The position numbers and the translations under genes were made by a program. 61,469 bases of DNA. It comes from JAURVT01 sp049059935 (lineage in GTDB: Bacteria; Actinomycetota; Actinomycetes; Propionibacteriales; Nocardioidaceae). The notes beneath the pieces were generated by a model. It was not told the origin of the DNA. It saw only the letters and a program-made list of their open reading frames with translations, and did not search any database. Positions 51,477-59,806 of this stretch are shown one piece after another. How positions within the stretch are numbered: the first letter of the stretch is position 1; every line of letters starts with the position of its first letter. The stretch is taken from the NCBI RefSeq assembly GCF_049059935.1, contig NZ_JBMGQR010000020.1, forward strand, positions 1 through 61,469, given 5' to 3'.

Positions 51477-52346
51477 CTAGAGGACGTCCCCGGCTCGCGC
51501 GGCGACCCGGGCCGACTCGTGCCACGCGTCGCGCAGGCGCTCCAGCTGCTCGGGGTCGGTGGTGTGGCAGCCGAGGTCGAAGCCGACCTTGCCGGTGCCG
51601 TGGTAGTCGCTCGACCCGGTGGCGACGAGGTCGAGGTCGCCCGCGAGACCACGCAGGGCCTCGCGCTTGTCGGGGGTGTGGTCGTTGTGGTCGACCTCGA
51701 TGCCCGTCAGCCCGGCGTCGCGCAGGTGCGCGAACGCGTCGGCGTCGAGGACCCGCCCGCTCCCCCGCGACCACGGGTGCGCGACCACGGTGACCCCGCC
51801 CGCGTCGCGGACCAGGCCGATCATCGTCTCGAGGTCGGCGGCGTAGCGGTCGACGTACGCCGGCCGGCCCGGCATCAGGAACCGCCCGAAGGCCTCGTCG
51901 CGGTCGACGACGTAGCCCAGCCCCACCATCGCGTCCGCGATGTGCGGTCGCCCGGTGGCCGCCGCGTCGCCGGACACCGCCGCCACCTGCTCGGCGGTGA
52001 CCGGGTAGCCGAGGTCGGCCAGCTTGGCGAGCGTCCGCGGCAGGCGGTCGTTGCGTCCCTCGAGCACCCGACGCAGCTCGGCGTGCAGGCCGGGGTGCGC
52101 GGCGTCGGGCTCGTACGCGAGCAGGTGCACGCCCGCTCCGTGGTGACGGCACGAGATCTCCAGACCCCGGACCAGCTCGAGCGGCGCCCCCTCGGCGGCC
52201 TGCGTGGCGGCGTCCCAGCCCGTGGTGGCGTCGTGGTCCGTGAGCGCGACGACGTCGAGCCCGGCCGCCACCGCGTTCGCGACGAGCTCGGCCGGGGTGT
52301 CCGTGCCGTCCGAGCGCGTGGAGTGGGTGTGGAGGTCGATGCGCAC
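51477..52346 (-). CDS. PHP-domain phosphoesterase (YciV/TrpH-like)
   Basis: The 289-residue product starts at ATG (52344-52346). The PHP metal motifs appear: DLHTHSTRSDG (residues 4-14), LTDHDATTG, GLEISC, VVAHPWSRG and a final TGSSDYHG. These fit the family that hydrolyses nucleoside 3',5'-bisphosphates or 5' RNA ends. It is probably a cytoplasmic nuclease/phosphatase. The sulfatase gene follows 9 nt downstream on the same strand. Confidence 0.92.
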   Translation of the reverse strand: MRIDLHTHSTRSDGTDTPAELVANAVAAGLDVVALTDHDATTGWDAATQAAEGAPLELVRGLEISCRHHGAGVHLLAYEPDAAHPGLHAELRRVLEGRNDRLPRTLAKLADLGYPVTAEQVAAVSGDAAATGRPHIADAMVGLGYVVDRDEAFGRFLMPGRPAYVDRYAADLETMIGLVRDAGGVTVVAHPWSRGSGRVLDADAFAHLRDAGLTGIEVDHNDHTPDKREALRGLAGDLDLVATGSSDYHGTGKVGFDLGCHTTDPEQLERLRDAWHESARVAARAGDVL

Positions 52347-52379
52347 GTCGTCAGGGTAGGCCGGGCGCGCCGTCCGGTC

Positions 52380-52883
52380 TCACTCGACCAGCGTGGGACG
52401 GCCGGGCTGCTCGCCGCCGCGGGCGTCGAGGTAGCTCTGCTTGGGCACCATCACCTTGCGGCGGAAGATGCACACCAGGGTGCCGTCCTGGTTGTAGCCC
52501 TTGGTCTCGACGTGCACCACGCCGCGGTCGTCCTTGGACTGCGACTCGCGCTTGTCGAGCACGGTGGTCTCGCCGTAGACGGTGTCGCCGTGGAAGGTCG
52601 GCGCGACGTGGCGCAGCGACTCGACCTCGAGGTTCGCGATCGCCTTGCCGGACACGTCGGGCACGCTCATGCCGAGCAGCAGCGAGTAGACGTAGTTGCC
52701 CACCACCACGTTCTTGCCGAACTGCGTGGTCTCGCCCGCGTAGTTCGCGTCGAGGTGCAGCGGGTGGTGGTTCATGGTGAGCAGGCAGAACAGGTGGTCG
52801 TCGTACTCGGTGATCGTCTTGCCGGGCCAGTGCTTGTAGGTCGCACCGACCTCGAACTCCTCGTAGCTGCGGCCGAACTGCAT
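52380..52883 (-). CDS. MaoC-family hydratase
   Basis: The 167-residue product starts at ATG (52881-52883). The hot-dog-fold hydratase region is visible: DDHLFCLLTMNHHPLHLDANY, with the conserved NxHPxH-type residues, then LRHVAPTFHGDTVYGETTVL. It hydrates a 2-enoyl-CoA in catabolism. In M. tuberculosis a MaoC protein (Rv2499c) lies between the acyl-CoA dehydrogenase fadE19 and a CitE homologue; the same three families occur in this window, though dispersed. An operator-like palindrome lies 53-66 bp upstream. Confidence 0.9.
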   Translation of the reverse strand: MQFGRSYEEFEVGATYKHWPGKTITEYDDHLFCLLTMNHHPLHLDANYAGETTQFGKNVVVGNYVYSLLLGMSVPDVSGKAIANLEVESLRHVAPTFHGDTVYGETTVLDKRESQSKDDRGVVHVETKGYNQDGTLVCIFRRKVMVPKQSYLDARGGEQPGRPTLVE

Positions 52884-52935
52884 GGGGCGCTCCCTCGATC
52901 GGTGACGGGTGTCGGGCCATCATGGCCGAGCGACG

Positions 52936-52949
52936 TTACCCGTGGGTAG
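52936..52949 (-). promoter_or_regulatory. TTACCCGTGGGTAG operator-like palindrome upstream of maoC
   Basis: TTACCCGTGGGTAG contains TACCC-NN-GGGTA. It lies 53-66 bp before the maoC start. Another copy, differing by a single base when read on the opposite strand, precedes the acyl-CoA dehydrogenase (59754-59765 plus flanks). Likely bound by a TetR-type repressor. Confidence 0.6.
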
Positions 52950-53009
52950 CCAGGGTGAGGGGGGTCACGTGGGGTCGGGAGCCGCCGTGGCCCAGCCCCT
53001 GCCGACGGA

Positions 53010-53052
53010 GGAATCGGCGTATGACCGGCCCACACGGTCGTACACCGATTCC
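53010..53052 (-). terminator. Long imperfect hairpin after the phosphatase gene
   Basis: GGAATCGG (53010-53017) and GTATGACCG (53019-53027) pair with CGGTCGTAC (53035-53043) and CCGATTCC (53045-53052), with one mismatch and one unpaired base each side, around a 7-nt loop. It lies 42 nt past the phosphatase stop in its reading direction and before maoC, fitting a terminator, though no T-tract follows. Confidence 0.5.
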
Positions 53053-53094
53053 CCGGTGACGGCCCCGCCGCCGGCCGCCCACCTCAGACGAGGC

Positions 53095-53661
53095 TCAGGC
53101 GTTCCAGCGGATCACGGCGCGGCGACCGTGCTCGTGGCCGAGCTGGCTGAGGGTGGCGGTGTCGAGGTGGAAGATCCCGCCGTCGGCGACGGGGCGGCCG
53201 AGCCAGCGTGCGGCGAGGGCGCGCGAGCTGTGGCCGTGGGCGAAGACCAGGGTGCGGCCGCCGCGGGCCTCGACCTCGGCGACGACGCGGTCCAGCCGTG
53301 CCGAGACCTGGTGGCCGGTCTCGCCGCCGGGTGCACCGTCGGACCACAGCGACCAGCCGGGACGCTCGCCGCGGATCTCGTCGCCCGTCCGGCCCTCGTA
53401 GTCGCCGTACGACCACTCGGCGAGGTCCTCGTCGACCACCGCGTCGGGGAACCCCGCGAGCTCGGCGGTGCGCAGCGCGCGGGCGCGCGGGCTGGAGAAC
53501 ACCGCTGCGAACTCGATCTCGGCCAGCCGCGACGCGAGCAGACGCGCCTCGCTCTCGCCGTCGGGCAGCAGGGGCAGGTCGGTGACGGACGTGTGGCGCC
53601 CGTTGCGCGACCACTCCGTCGCGCCGTGGCGGACGATCCAGAGCTCAGCGGCGTCGGTCAT
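53095..53661 (-). CDS. Histidine phosphatase (phosphoglycerate-mutase-like)
   Basis: The 188-residue product starts at ATG (53659-53661) with GGAG upstream. The catalytic RHGATEWSRNGRHT (nucleophile His near residue 12), SSPRARALRTAE and VFAHGHSSR (second His) motifs are present. It is a small acid phosphatase of unknown substrate. It follows the DUF2332 gene by 2 nt. Confidence 0.93.
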   Translation of the reverse strand: MTDAAELWIVRHGATEWSRNGRHTSVTDLPLLPDGESEARLLASRLAEIEFAAVFSSPRARALRTAELAGFPDAVVDEDLAEWSYGDYEGRTGDEIRGERPGWSLWSDGAPGGETGHQVSARLDRVVAEVEARGGRTLVFAHGHSSRALAARWLGRPVADGGIFHLDTATLSQLGHEHGRRAVIRWNA

Positions 53662-53663
53662 GG

Positions 53664-54707
53664 TCACTCCCAGGTCGTCGGAACCCCGTGCGCTGCCGAT
53701 CCTCCCAGCACCCGGCTCGAGCCCCCCGGCCAGGTGGTCAGCCGGACGAGGTTCTCGAAGGCGTCGTCCCGACGGACGGGCTCGACCTGCAGGTGCGCGA
53801 ACGGGGCCTCGGCGGTGGCGTGGCCGCCGATCTCGGCCAGCCGGGCGGACACCCGGTCCTGCTCGGCCCGGTCCAGGTACTGCCGGACGAAGGAGTGCCA
53901 CACCACGGTGACGACGCCGGCCTCCACGTCGAGCTCGTCGAGCGCGTCGCCGGCGCTCGCGACCAGCAGGTCGACGGGCATCTCGGCGGCCACCTCCAGC
54001 GCGCCACGGAGCCGGGCCACGCGGTCGGCCTGGTCGGGCCAGACGTACGACAGCAGCCGCAGCCGTCCGTCGGCGGTGGTGACGTCGATCGGCGCGAGGT
54101 CGACGCCCACGCGCTCGACGACGTCGACGGTCTCGCGCACCGGCGGGGTCGGGCCGCGCCAGCAGTCGTCCAGCCGCACCGGGCTGTCGGGAACGCCCCA
54201 GGTGCCGCCGTCGAACCGGTAGTCCCACGCGTCGAAGCGCAGGTTGAGGCCGGCGCTGCAGCCCAGCTCCCACAGCCGGACGGGCAGCGGGTGGGCGTCG
54301 AGCACGTGCATCAGCCCGCCGAGCAGGGCGGCCGAGCGTCCCGGGTCGTTGGTCTGCGGGGCGCTGTCGAGCACTGCGCGCAGGGTCTCGCGGTGCTCGA
54401 CCAGCGCCCCGAGGACGACCGGCCAGGCCGCGTCGCCGTCCCAGCGACCGCCGACGGTCGGGTAGGAGGCCGCGAGGGCGGGCACGGTGCCGTCGAGGAC
54501 GAGCCGGTGCAGGCCGCCGACCAGTCGCAGCGCCAGCGCGGACGGGCCGGGGTCGGCCTCGTGGCCGCGCAGCACGTCGGCGGTCGGGCCACCGGCGTCG
54601 AGGTCGTCGGCGAGCCGGGTGAGCAGGTCCTCGTACATGGCCGACCCGCGCCGTCCGCACGCGGCGGCCTGGTCGCGGACGTGGTCGACCGTGCGCGAGG
54701 GGTTCAC
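53664..54707 (-). CDS. DUF2332 family protein
   Basis: The 347-residue product most likely starts at GTG (54705-54707), which gives the N-terminal helix and the RRGSAMYEDLLTRLADDL pattern expected of the family; a longer frame lacks similarity. LWELGCSAGLNLRFDAWDYRF (split over about 20 residues) and WPDQADRVARLRGAL are recognisable. This family has no known function, but the LGxSAGLNL part resembles a methyltransferase-like SAM loop. It overlaps none and is followed 2 nt later by the phosphatase. Confidence 0.88.
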   Translation of the reverse strand: MNPSRTVDHVRDQAAACGRRGSAMYEDLLTRLADDLDAGGPTADVLRGHEADPGPSALALRLVGGLHRLVLDGTVPALAASYPTVGGRWDGDAAWPVVLGALVEHRETLRAVLDSAPQTNDPGRSAALLGGLMHVLDAHPLPVRLWELGCSAGLNLRFDAWDYRFDGGTWGVPDSPVRLDDCWRGPTPPVRETVDVVERVGVDLAPIDVTTADGRLRLLSYVWPDQADRVARLRGALEVAAEMPVDLLVASAGDALDELDVEAGVVTVVWHSFVRQYLDRAEQDRVSARLAEIGGHATAEAPFAHLQVEPVRRDDAFENLVRLTTWPGGSSRVLGGSAAHGVPTTWE

Positions 54708-54757
54708 AGGGCGAGGGTAGGCCCGGTAGACCTGGTGCCCCGACCGAGGAGGACGCC

Positions 54758-55600
54758 ATGACCGGAGCAGGCGACCAGCAGCCACGGACCTATCCCCCGG
54801 GCGTCACCTGCTGGATCGACACCGAGCAGCCCGACGTCGACGCCGCGCTCGCCTTCTACGGCGGCCTGCTCGGCTGGTCGTTCACCGAGGCGATGCCGCC
54901 GGGCGCGCCGGGCCGCTACGTGGTGGCCACGCTGGGCGGCCAGGACGTGGCCGGCATCGGCGGCCCGGCCGACGGCGAGCCGTCGTGGAGCACGTACGTC
55001 GCGGTGGCCGACGCGGACGAGGCGGCCGCGCACCTCACGGGTCTGGGCGCGACCGTGGTCTCACCGCCGGAGGACGCGGGCCCCGGCGGACGCGCGGCGG
55101 TGCTGCGCGATCCCGAGGGCGCGGAGTTCCGGTTGTGGCAGGCACGCCGCCGGCTCGGTGCGCAGGCGGCCAACGTGCCCGGCGCCTGGAACTTCAGCAA
55201 CCTGCACACCGCCGACCCCGCCGCCGCGCAGGCCTTCTACGGCGCCGCGTTCGGCTGGGCCTTCGCCGACCAGGGGTGGGCCACGTCGGTCCAGGTGCCC
55301 GGCTACGGCGACCACCTCGAGAGCACCGTCGACCCCGACATCCGCACCCGCCAGGCCCAGGCGCCCGAGGGGTTCGAGGACACGATCGGCGCGATCGTCC
55401 CGGTCGAGGACGAGGCGCCGCACTGGCACGTCGTCGTCACGGTGCAGGACCGGGACGCGTCGGCCGCGCTCGCCGAGAGCCTCGGCGCCACGGTGCTGCG
55501 CAGCGCGGACGAGGAGTGGTCGCGCACCGCGACCGTCCGCGACCCGCAGGGGGCGGTGCTCACCCTGAGCCAGTTCGCTCCCCCCACCGACTGGGGCTAG
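54758..55600 (+). CDS. Two-domain VOC (glyoxalase-like) protein
   Basis: The 280-residue product starts at ATG 54758. Two tandem VOC domains are visible. The first opens at VTCWIDTEQPDVDAALAFYG and the second at WNFSNLHTADPAAAQAFYG; each ends in a DPEGA/DPQGA motif (RDPEGAEFRLWQ and RDPQGAVLTLSQ). Family members bind metals or small molecules in lyase or resistance roles. No specific function can be given. It overlaps the MFS gene by 4 nt at the 3' end. Confidence 0.88.
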   Translation: MTGAGDQQPRTYPPGVTCWIDTEQPDVDAALAFYGGLLGWSFTEAMPPGAPGRYVVATLGGQDVAGIGGPADGEPSWSTYVAVADADEAAAHLTGLGATVVSPPEDAGPGGRAAVLRDPEGAEFRLWQARRRLGAQAANVPGAWNFSNLHTADPAAAQAFYGAAFGWAFADQGWATSVQVPGYGDHLESTVDPDIRTRQAQAPEGFEDTIGAIVPVEDEAPHWHVVVTVQDRDASAALAESLGATVLRSADEEWSRTATVRDPQGAVLTLSQFAPPTDWG

Positions 55601-56796
55601 GCGGCCTGCTTCGCCCGCGAGCGCTCGCGGGCGGCGGGCACCACCAGCGCCGACGGGACCAGCATGATCGCGACGACGAGCAGCGCGTCGAGCGTGCCGA
55701 CGTGCTCGGCGACGAACCCGATGAACGGCGGGCCGGCCAGGAAGGCGGTGTAGCCGATGGTCGAGACCACGCTGACGCGGGCCGCGGCACCGCGCGGGTC
55801 GTCGGCGGCGGCGCTCATGCCCACGGGGAAGCCGAGCGAGGCACCCAGGCCCCACAGGCAGACGCCGACCACGGCGAGCGGCAGCCACGGCGAGAACACC
55901 GTGACCAGCACGCCCACGCCGGCCATCGCCATCGTCGACCAGAGGACGGGCACGCGTCCGTACCGGTCGAGCAGGCCGGTGCCGAGCATGCGTCCCACGG
56001 TCATCGCGGTGACGAACGCGGCGAAGCCCGCGGCGCCGCCCCACGACGGCAGGTCGTACCCGTCGACGAGCGCGACGGCGAGCCAGTCGTTCGCGGTGCC
56101 CTCGGTGAGCGCCAGGCCCAGCACCAGCAGGCCGATCATCAGGGTCTTGGGCTCGAGCCACGCGGTGAGCGGGCTGCGGCGCTCGGCGCCGGGCACCCCC
56201 TCCTCACCGGCCTCTGCCCGACCCACGGGCAGGAACGAGCGCACCGAGGTCTGCACCACCGCGAGCATGACCACGCACGCGACCGCGAGGTGCGGGAACA
56301 GGCCCAGCCCGGTCGCGGACGCGAGCGCGCCGCCGCCCGCGCCGGCGACGGTGCCCAGGCTGAACGCGGCGTGGAAGCGCGGCATGATCGTGCGTCCCAG
56401 CTCGCGCTCGACGTCGGCGCCCTCGAGGTTCATCGCCACGTCCCAGGTGCCGACGCCGAAGCCCATGACGCACAGGAACACCGCCGTGACGGGCACCGCG
56501 GTGAGCACGGTGGCGCCCCAGGAGGCGCCGACGAGACCGACCGCGACGAGACCGGACGCCACCGCCACGACCCGCGCCGTGCCGAACCGGTCGACCAGGG
56601 CGCCGGCGACCGGCAGCCCGCTCACCGAGCCCACCGACAGCGCGAGCAGCAGCAGGCCGAGCTGGCCCGGCGACAGCCCGAGCGCGTCGCGCGCCACCGG
56701 GATCCGTGACATCCAGCTCGCGAACACGAAGCCGTTGAGACCGAACACGAGGGCGACGGCGGTGCGCGCCGAGCGCACGTCGGTCGTGGGTGACAT
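55597..56796 (-). CDS. Major facilitator superfamily transporter (sugar-type efflux/uptake)
   Basis: The 399-residue product starts at ATG (56794-56796). Twelve helices in two halves are visible with the motif ALVDRFGTARVVAVASG and, in the second half, LLDRYGRVPVLWSTMA. It is divergent from a LacI-type regulator with a strong palindrome between them, so the regulator probably controls it. Overlap of 4 nt with the VOC gene at the 3' end. Substrate unknown, though a sugar or sugar-like compound is likely given the LacI partner. Confidence 0.9.
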   Translation of the reverse strand: MSPTTDVRSARTAVALVFGLNGFVFASWMSRIPVARDALGLSPGQLGLLLLALSVGSVSGLPVAGALVDRFGTARVVAVASGLVAVGLVGASWGATVLTAVPVTAVFLCVMGFGVGTWDVAMNLEGADVERELGRTIMPRFHAAFSLGTVAGAGGGALASATGLGLFPHLAVACVVMLAVVQTSVRSFLPVGRAEAGEEGVPGAERRSPLTAWLEPKTLMIGLLVLGLALTEGTANDWLAVALVDGYDLPSWGGAAGFAAFVTAMTVGRMLGTGLLDRYGRVPVLWSTMAMAGVGVLVTVFSPWLPLAVVGVCLWGLGASLGFPVGMSAAADDPRGAAARVSVVSTIGYTAFLAGPPFIGFVAEHVGTLDALLVVAIMLVPSALVVPAARERSRAKQAA

Positions 56797-56837
56797 GGGT
56801 GGAGGCTCCGTCGCTCTCGGGTGGCTTCGTTGGGCTG

Positions 56838-56865
56838 GCGAATCGTTTCGATCGAATCGATTCGC
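56838..56865. promoter_or_regulatory. 28-bp palindrome: LacI-family operator between divergent MFS and LacI genes
   Basis: GCGAATCG-TTTCGATCGAAT-CGATTCGC is symmetric at 13 of 14 base-pair positions, the only break being T/T at positions 9 and 20. The inner TTCGATCGAA (56847-56856) is itself perfect. It lies 45 bp before the lacI-like start and 42 bp before the MFS start, suited to control both. Confidence 0.7.
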
Positions 56866-56909
56866 TATTGTTCCGACCGAGCACCGTCCCCGTCAAGGCA
56901 GGAGGCACG

Positions 56910-57971
56910 ATGAGCGGCACCGGTCGCCCCACGCTGTCCGACGTCGCCGCGAGCGCCGGCGTCTCGCTGTCGACGGCCTCGCTGGTCTTCTCGGGCACCA
57001 AGCCCGTCTCCGACGGCACCCGGGTGCGCGTGCTCGCCGCGGCCGACGCGCTGGGCTACCTGGGGCCCGACCCCGCGGCGGCGTCCCTGCGACGCGGGCG
57101 CTCCGGGGTCGTCGGCGTGCTCGTCGGCGACCGGCTGATCAACGCGTTCCGCGACGCGGTGACCGTCGCGACGCTCGACGGGATCTCGGAGGTCTTCGAC
57201 GAGCTCGGCACCGGCCTGCTGCTGATGCCCGGCGGGCCTGCCAGCTCGCGCACCACGGTCGACCGCGTCGCCCGGCTCGCGCTCGACGCGGTGGTCTTCG
57301 GGTGGTGCGGCGCCGACGACGAGCCGTCCCTGGACCAGCTGCGGCGGCGTGGCATCCCGCTCGTCGGCGTCGAGGGCCCGCACGCGCCCGACGTGCCGCT
57401 CGTCGACATCGACCACCGCGGCGGCTCGCGGGCGCTCGCCCGGCACCTGCACGACCTCGGGCACCGCGACGTAGGCGTCGTCACCCTGCCGCTCGTCGCC
57501 GACGGCCGCGACGGACGGGCGGACGACGCCCGGGTGGGCTCGTGCCGCTTCCACGACGCCCGCGAGCGGCTCACGGGCGTCCGCGAGGTGATGGGCGAGG
57601 TGCGGGTCTGGGAGGCCGCGCGTCACCACGTCGACGACGGGCGACGGGCGGCCCACGGGCTCCTGGCCGACCCGGCCACCGCGCCGACGGCCGTCGTGGC
57701 TCAGAGCGACCTGCTGGCCGTCGGCGTCGTGCTCGCCGCCGCCGAGCTCGGCCTGGACGTGCCCGGAGACCTCAGCGTGGTCGGGTTCGACGGCGTCGAG
57801 ACCCCGTGGCTCGGCCCGCACACCCTGACCACGGCCGTCCAGCCGATGGTCGAGAAGGGGCGCATCGCCGGGCGCATGGTCGGCGCGATGCTCGCCGGAG
57901 AGCGCCCGGACGACGTCGTCCTCCCCGTCGAGGTGCGCCTCGGCACCACGACGGGGCCCGCGCCGACCTAG
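56910..57971 (+). CDS. LacI-family transcriptional regulator
   Basis: The 353-residue product starts at ATG 56910 with GGAGG upstream. The N-terminal helix-turn-helix is clear: PTLSDVAASAGVSLSTASLV (residues 7-26) and the hinge helix PDPAAASLRRGRSG. The periplasmic-binding-like ligand domain follows (VVGVLVGDR, VPLVDIDHRGGSRALARHL, VVAQSDLLAVGV, LSVVGFDGVETPW). The 57968-57971 stop overlaps the next convergent gene by 4 nt. It probably represses the divergent MFS gene and itself. Confidence 0.93.
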   Translation: MSGTGRPTLSDVAASAGVSLSTASLVFSGTKPVSDGTRVRVLAAADALGYLGPDPAAASLRRGRSGVVGVLVGDRLINAFRDAVTVATLDGISEVFDELGTGLLLMPGGPASSRTTVDRVARLALDAVVFGWCGADDEPSLDQLRRRGIPLVGVEGPHAPDVPLVDIDHRGGSRALARHLHDLGHRDVGVVTLPLVADGRDGRADDARVGSCRFHDARERLTGVREVMGEVRVWEAARHHVDDGRRAAHGLLADPATAPTAVVAQSDLLAVGVVLAAAELGLDVPGDLSVVGFDGVETPWLGPHTLTTAVQPMVEKGRIAGRMVGAMLAGERPDDVVLPVEVRLGTTTGPAPT

Positions 57972-58480
57972 AGTCCGGTCGGGTTGTTGAACTGCTGCTC
58001 CCGGTGGCCGGGGAGGTCCGCAAGGGCCTCCTGGGCCTGGGAGAGCAGCTTGTGCTCGACGAGCACCTCGTAGCGGGTGGCCACGACCTGCGAGACCGAC
58101 GTGAAGTCGCGGCGGCCACCGGTGAGCGAGTAGCCGATCACGCCCCACACGAGGCCGAAGAACAGGCCGATGAACAGGGCGCTGACGACGGTGGGCAGCC
58201 ACTGGCCCTCGCCGTTGAACAGGCCGAGCAGCAGGCCGATGAACAGGCCGAACCAGGCGCCCGACGCGGCACCGGCGCCGGCGGCGCGCGGGTACGTCAT
58301 GCGGCCGGTGATGCGCTCGACCTGCTTGAGGTCGGTGCCCACGATCAGGCAGTTCTGCACCGGGAAGCCCCGGTCGGACAGGTGGTCGACGGCCTTCTGG
58401 GCGGCGGCGTAGTCGTCGTGGACTCCGAGCGACTGCGGGAACTCGAGCTGGAGCCCGGGACGCGCGGTGGTGGGGGGCAT
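57968..58480 (-). CDS. General-stress-protein-17M-like (YflT) membrane protein
   Basis: The 170-residue product starts at ATG (58478-58480). The N-terminal part, SLGVHDDYAAAQKAVDHLSDRGFPVQNCLIVG, has the YflT-like fold (HDDYAxAQKAVDxLxD). Two glycine-rich helices (about 65-90 and 94-115) resemble the membrane part of general stress protein 17M. The C-terminal half has RYEVLVEHKLLSQAQEAL. Role unknown; such proteins are induced by stress in Bacillus. Confidence 0.85.
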   Translation of the reverse strand: MPPTTARPGLQLEFPQSLGVHDDYAAAQKAVDHLSDRGFPVQNCLIVGTDLKQVERITGRMTYPRAAGAGAASGAWFGLFIGLLLGLFNGEGQWLPTVVSALFIGLFFGLVWGVIGYSLTGGRRDFTSVSQVVATRYEVLVEHKLLSQAQEALADLPGHREQQFNNPTGL

Positions 58481-58523
58481 GGCTTCCTCCTGTAGAGCGG
58501 TGCCTCCAGCGTACGGCGGGCGC

Positions 58524-59720
58524 TCAGCGCAGCCGGTAGTCCTTGAGCAGGGCGCGGCCGATGATCATCTTCTGGATGTCCGAGGTGCCCTCGCCGATGA
58601 GCATGAACGCCGCCTCGCGGTACAGGCGCTCGATCTCGTACTCCTTGGAGTAGCCGTAGCCGCCGTGGATGCGGAAGGAGTCCTGCACGACCTCGTTGCA
58701 GTACTCGGCGGCGACGTACTTGGCCATGCCGGCCTCGACGTCGTTGCGCTCGCCCTTGTCCTTGAGCCGGGCCGCCTTGACCATCATCGCGTGCGCCGTC
58801 TCGACCTTGGTGGCCATCTCGGCGAGGCGGAAGAGCACCGCCTGGTGCTGGGCGATGGGCTTGCCGAACGTCTCGCGCTGCTGGGCGTACTCGATGCCGA
58901 GCTCGAACGCGCGCAGCGCGATGCCGCACGCGCGGGCGGCGACGTTGACGCGGCCCACCTCGACGCCGTCCATCATCTGGTAGAAGCCGCGCCCCGCCTC
59001 GCCGCCGAGCACCTGGTCGGCCGAGATCGCGTGGTTCTCCAGGATCATCTCGGTGGTGTCGACGCCCTTGTAGCCCATCTTGTCGATCTTGCCGGGGATG
59101 GTGACGCCGGGAGCGGTCTCGCCGAAACCGGCCTCCTTCTCCACCAGGAAGGTCGTCATGTTCTTGTACACCGAGTCCGAGCCCTCGTCGGTGCGCACCA
59201 GCACCGCGACGAGGTTGGAGCTGCCGCCGTTGGTCAGCCACATCTTCTGGCCGGTGATCGAGTACGAGCCGTCGTCCTGGCGGGCGGCCTTGGTCTTGAT
59301 CGCCGACACGTCCGAGCCGAGGCCGGGCTCGGACATCGAGAACGACCCGCGCACCTCGCCCGTCGCCATCCTCGGCAGGTACTTCTTCTTCTGCTCCTCG
59401 GTGCCGTGGTGCATGAGCATGTAGGCCACGATGAAGTGCGTGTTGATGACGCCCGAGACGCTCATCCAGCCGCGCGCGATCTCCTCGACCACCAGCGCGT
59501 AGGTCAGCAGCGACTCGCCGAGACCGTCGTACTCCTCGGGGATCATCAGGCCGAAGATGCCGAGCTCCTTGAGGCCCTCGACGATCTTCGTGGGGTACTC
59601 GTCGGCGTGCTCCAGCTCGGTGGCGACCGGCAGGATCTCCCGGTCCACGAACTCGCGGACGGTCTTGATGATCTCCTGCTGGACGTCGGTCAGTCCGTCG
59701 GTGCTGGCAAGTCGTCCCAC
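58524..59720 (-). CDS. Acyl-CoA dehydrogenase (FadE19-like)
   Basis: The 398-residue product starts at GTG (59718-59720) behind GGAG. FAD-binding flavoenzyme oxidising acyl-CoA to 2-enoyl-CoA. FSMSEPGLGSDVSAI, KMWLTNGGSS, HGGYGYSKEYEIERLYREA and the catalytic-base region FMLIGEGTSDIQKMIIGR match the family. Short- or branched-chain substrates fit, since the enzyme resembles isobutyryl/isovaleryl types, but the exact one is not certain. A palindrome that matches the one before maoC lies 34-45 bp upstream, which suggests coregulation. Confidence 0.93.
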   Translation of the reverse strand: MGRLASTDGLTDVQQEIIKTVREFVDREILPVATELEHADEYPTKIVEGLKELGIFGLMIPEEYDGLGESLLTYALVVEEIARGWMSVSGVINTHFIVAYMLMHHGTEEQKKKYLPRMATGEVRGSFSMSEPGLGSDVSAIKTKAARQDDGSYSITGQKMWLTNGGSSNLVAVLVRTDEGSDSVYKNMTTFLVEKEAGFGETAPGVTIPGKIDKMGYKGVDTTEMILENHAISADQVLGGEAGRGFYQMMDGVEVGRVNVAARACGIALRAFELGIEYAQQRETFGKPIAQHQAVLFRLAEMATKVETAHAMMVKAARLKDKGERNDVEAGMAKYVAAEYCNEVVQDSFRIHGGYGYSKEYEIERLYREAAFMLIGEGTSDIQKMIIGRALLKDYRLR

Positions 59721-59753
59721 GGGGGCTCCTCTGGTCGGCGTGCCCCCACTATC

Positions 59754-59765
59754 TACCCGCGGGTA
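59754..59765 (-). promoter_or_regulatory. TACCCGCGGGTA operator-like palindrome upstream of the acyl-CoA dehydrogenase
   Basis: TACCCGCGGGTA is a perfect 12-bp palindrome. With one flanking base on each side, the minus strand reads TTACCCGCGGGTAG, differing from the 52936-52949 element by one base (C for T). It lies 34-45 bp before the acyl-CoA dehydrogenase start, where a repressor could act. Confidence 0.6.
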
Positions 59766-59806
59766 ACCGGACGCCAGCCCGGGTGCTGTTCCTCACACGG
59801 CAGGGC

